5,751 nucleotides of DNA from Deltaproteobacteria bacterium UBA4427 (GTDB lineage Bacteria; Myxococcota_A; UBA9160; UBA4427), in the NCBI GenBank assembly GCA_002390675.1, contig DGPZ01000085.1, forward strand, positions 1 to 5,751. The letters run 5' to 3'. Of this stretch, positions 5,705-5,751 are shown piece by piece. The notes beneath the pieces were generated by a model. It searched no databases and had not been told where the DNA came from. It was given only the letters and a program-made list of their open reading frames with translations. How positions within the stretch are numbered: the stretch's first letter is position 1; every line of letters starts with the position of its first letter. A program made the position numbers and the translations under genes.

Positions 5705-5709
5705 AGGAG
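5705..5709 (+). promoter_or_regulatory. Ribosome binding site that favours the second of two adjacent ATGs
   Basis: AGGAG lies 4 bases before the ATG at 5714 and 7 bases before the ATG at 5717. The better spacing favours 5717 as the start of the truncated gene. Confidence 0.6.
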
Positions 5710-5716
5710 ACCCATG

Positions 5717-5751
5717 ATGGCTGACCTCGAAACCCTAGAACGGCATGTGGC
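5717..5751 (+). CDS. Start of a gene cut by the window end, possibly SnoaL/NTF2-like
   Basis: Only about 11 complete codons are visible, reading MADLETLERHV. A strong ribosome binding site precedes it, and it follows the SDR gene on the same strand. N-termini of the form M-x-D-L-E-x-L-E-x-x-V, leading into a helix, are common in SnoaL_4/NTF2-like proteins that often sit beside SDRs and P450s in catabolic clusters. The product call is therefore a context-based guess. An alternative start at 5714 would add one Met. Confidence 0.45.
   Translation, partial: MADLETLERHV

Overview
The window looks like a chromosomal segment from a moderately GC-rich Gram-negative bacterium, most likely a proteobacterial or deltaproteobacterial-type lineage (possibly an uncultured one). 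This is inferred from GC-leaning codon use, two well-supported TTG starts, and the mix of a bacterial cytochrome P450, an SDR oxidoreductase and what may be a SnoaL-like protein. That set is common in soil and marine bacteria that degrade steroids, terpenoids or aromatics. I cannot name the genus from sequence alone. No mobile element, CRISPR array, tRNA or rRNA is visible.

Layout. (1) Bases 1-726 (+): C-terminal part of a cytochrome P450, cut by the window edge. (2) Bases 814-2058 (-): YeiH/UPF0324-family inner-membrane transporter, convergent with the P450. (3) Bases 2059-2392: no intact gene. This stretch holds the ribosome binding site and possible promoter of the transporter, a frameshifted relic of a response-regulator receiver domain on the opposite strand, and a GC-rich hairpin that probably ends the next minus-strand transcript. 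(4) Bases 2393-2770 (-): a four-helix small membrane protein, DUF4345-like. (5) Bases 2771-3306: a 536-base intergenic region between divergent genes, with no credible ORF but unusually many inverted repeats. (6) Bases 3307-4707 (+): RhlE-type DEAD-box RNA helicase with a Gly/Arg/Ser-rich tail and a TTG start. (7) Bases 4708-4818: a hairpin at the helicase stop, a pyrimidine-rich triplicate motif, and a 55-base nested inverted repeat that covers the ribosome binding site of the next gene. (8) Bases 4819-5655 (+): classical SDR dehydrogenase. (9) Bases 5717-5751 (+): first codons of a downstream gene, possibly SnoaL/NTF2-like.

Functionally the P450 and the SDR plus its downstream neighbour fit oxidative catabolism or modification of a hydrophobic substrate, but they are separated by unrelated genes and no single pathway can be assigned. 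The helicase is a housekeeping RNA-remodelling enzyme. The transporter and the small membrane protein are same-strand neighbours, with a likely terminator between them, so they are probably separate transcripts.

I do not see a clear-cut new multi-gene system. The observations most worth checking are non-coding: the structured region upstream of the helicase, the hairpin that may gate SDR translation, and the receiver-domain relic between the transporter and DUF4345-like genes.
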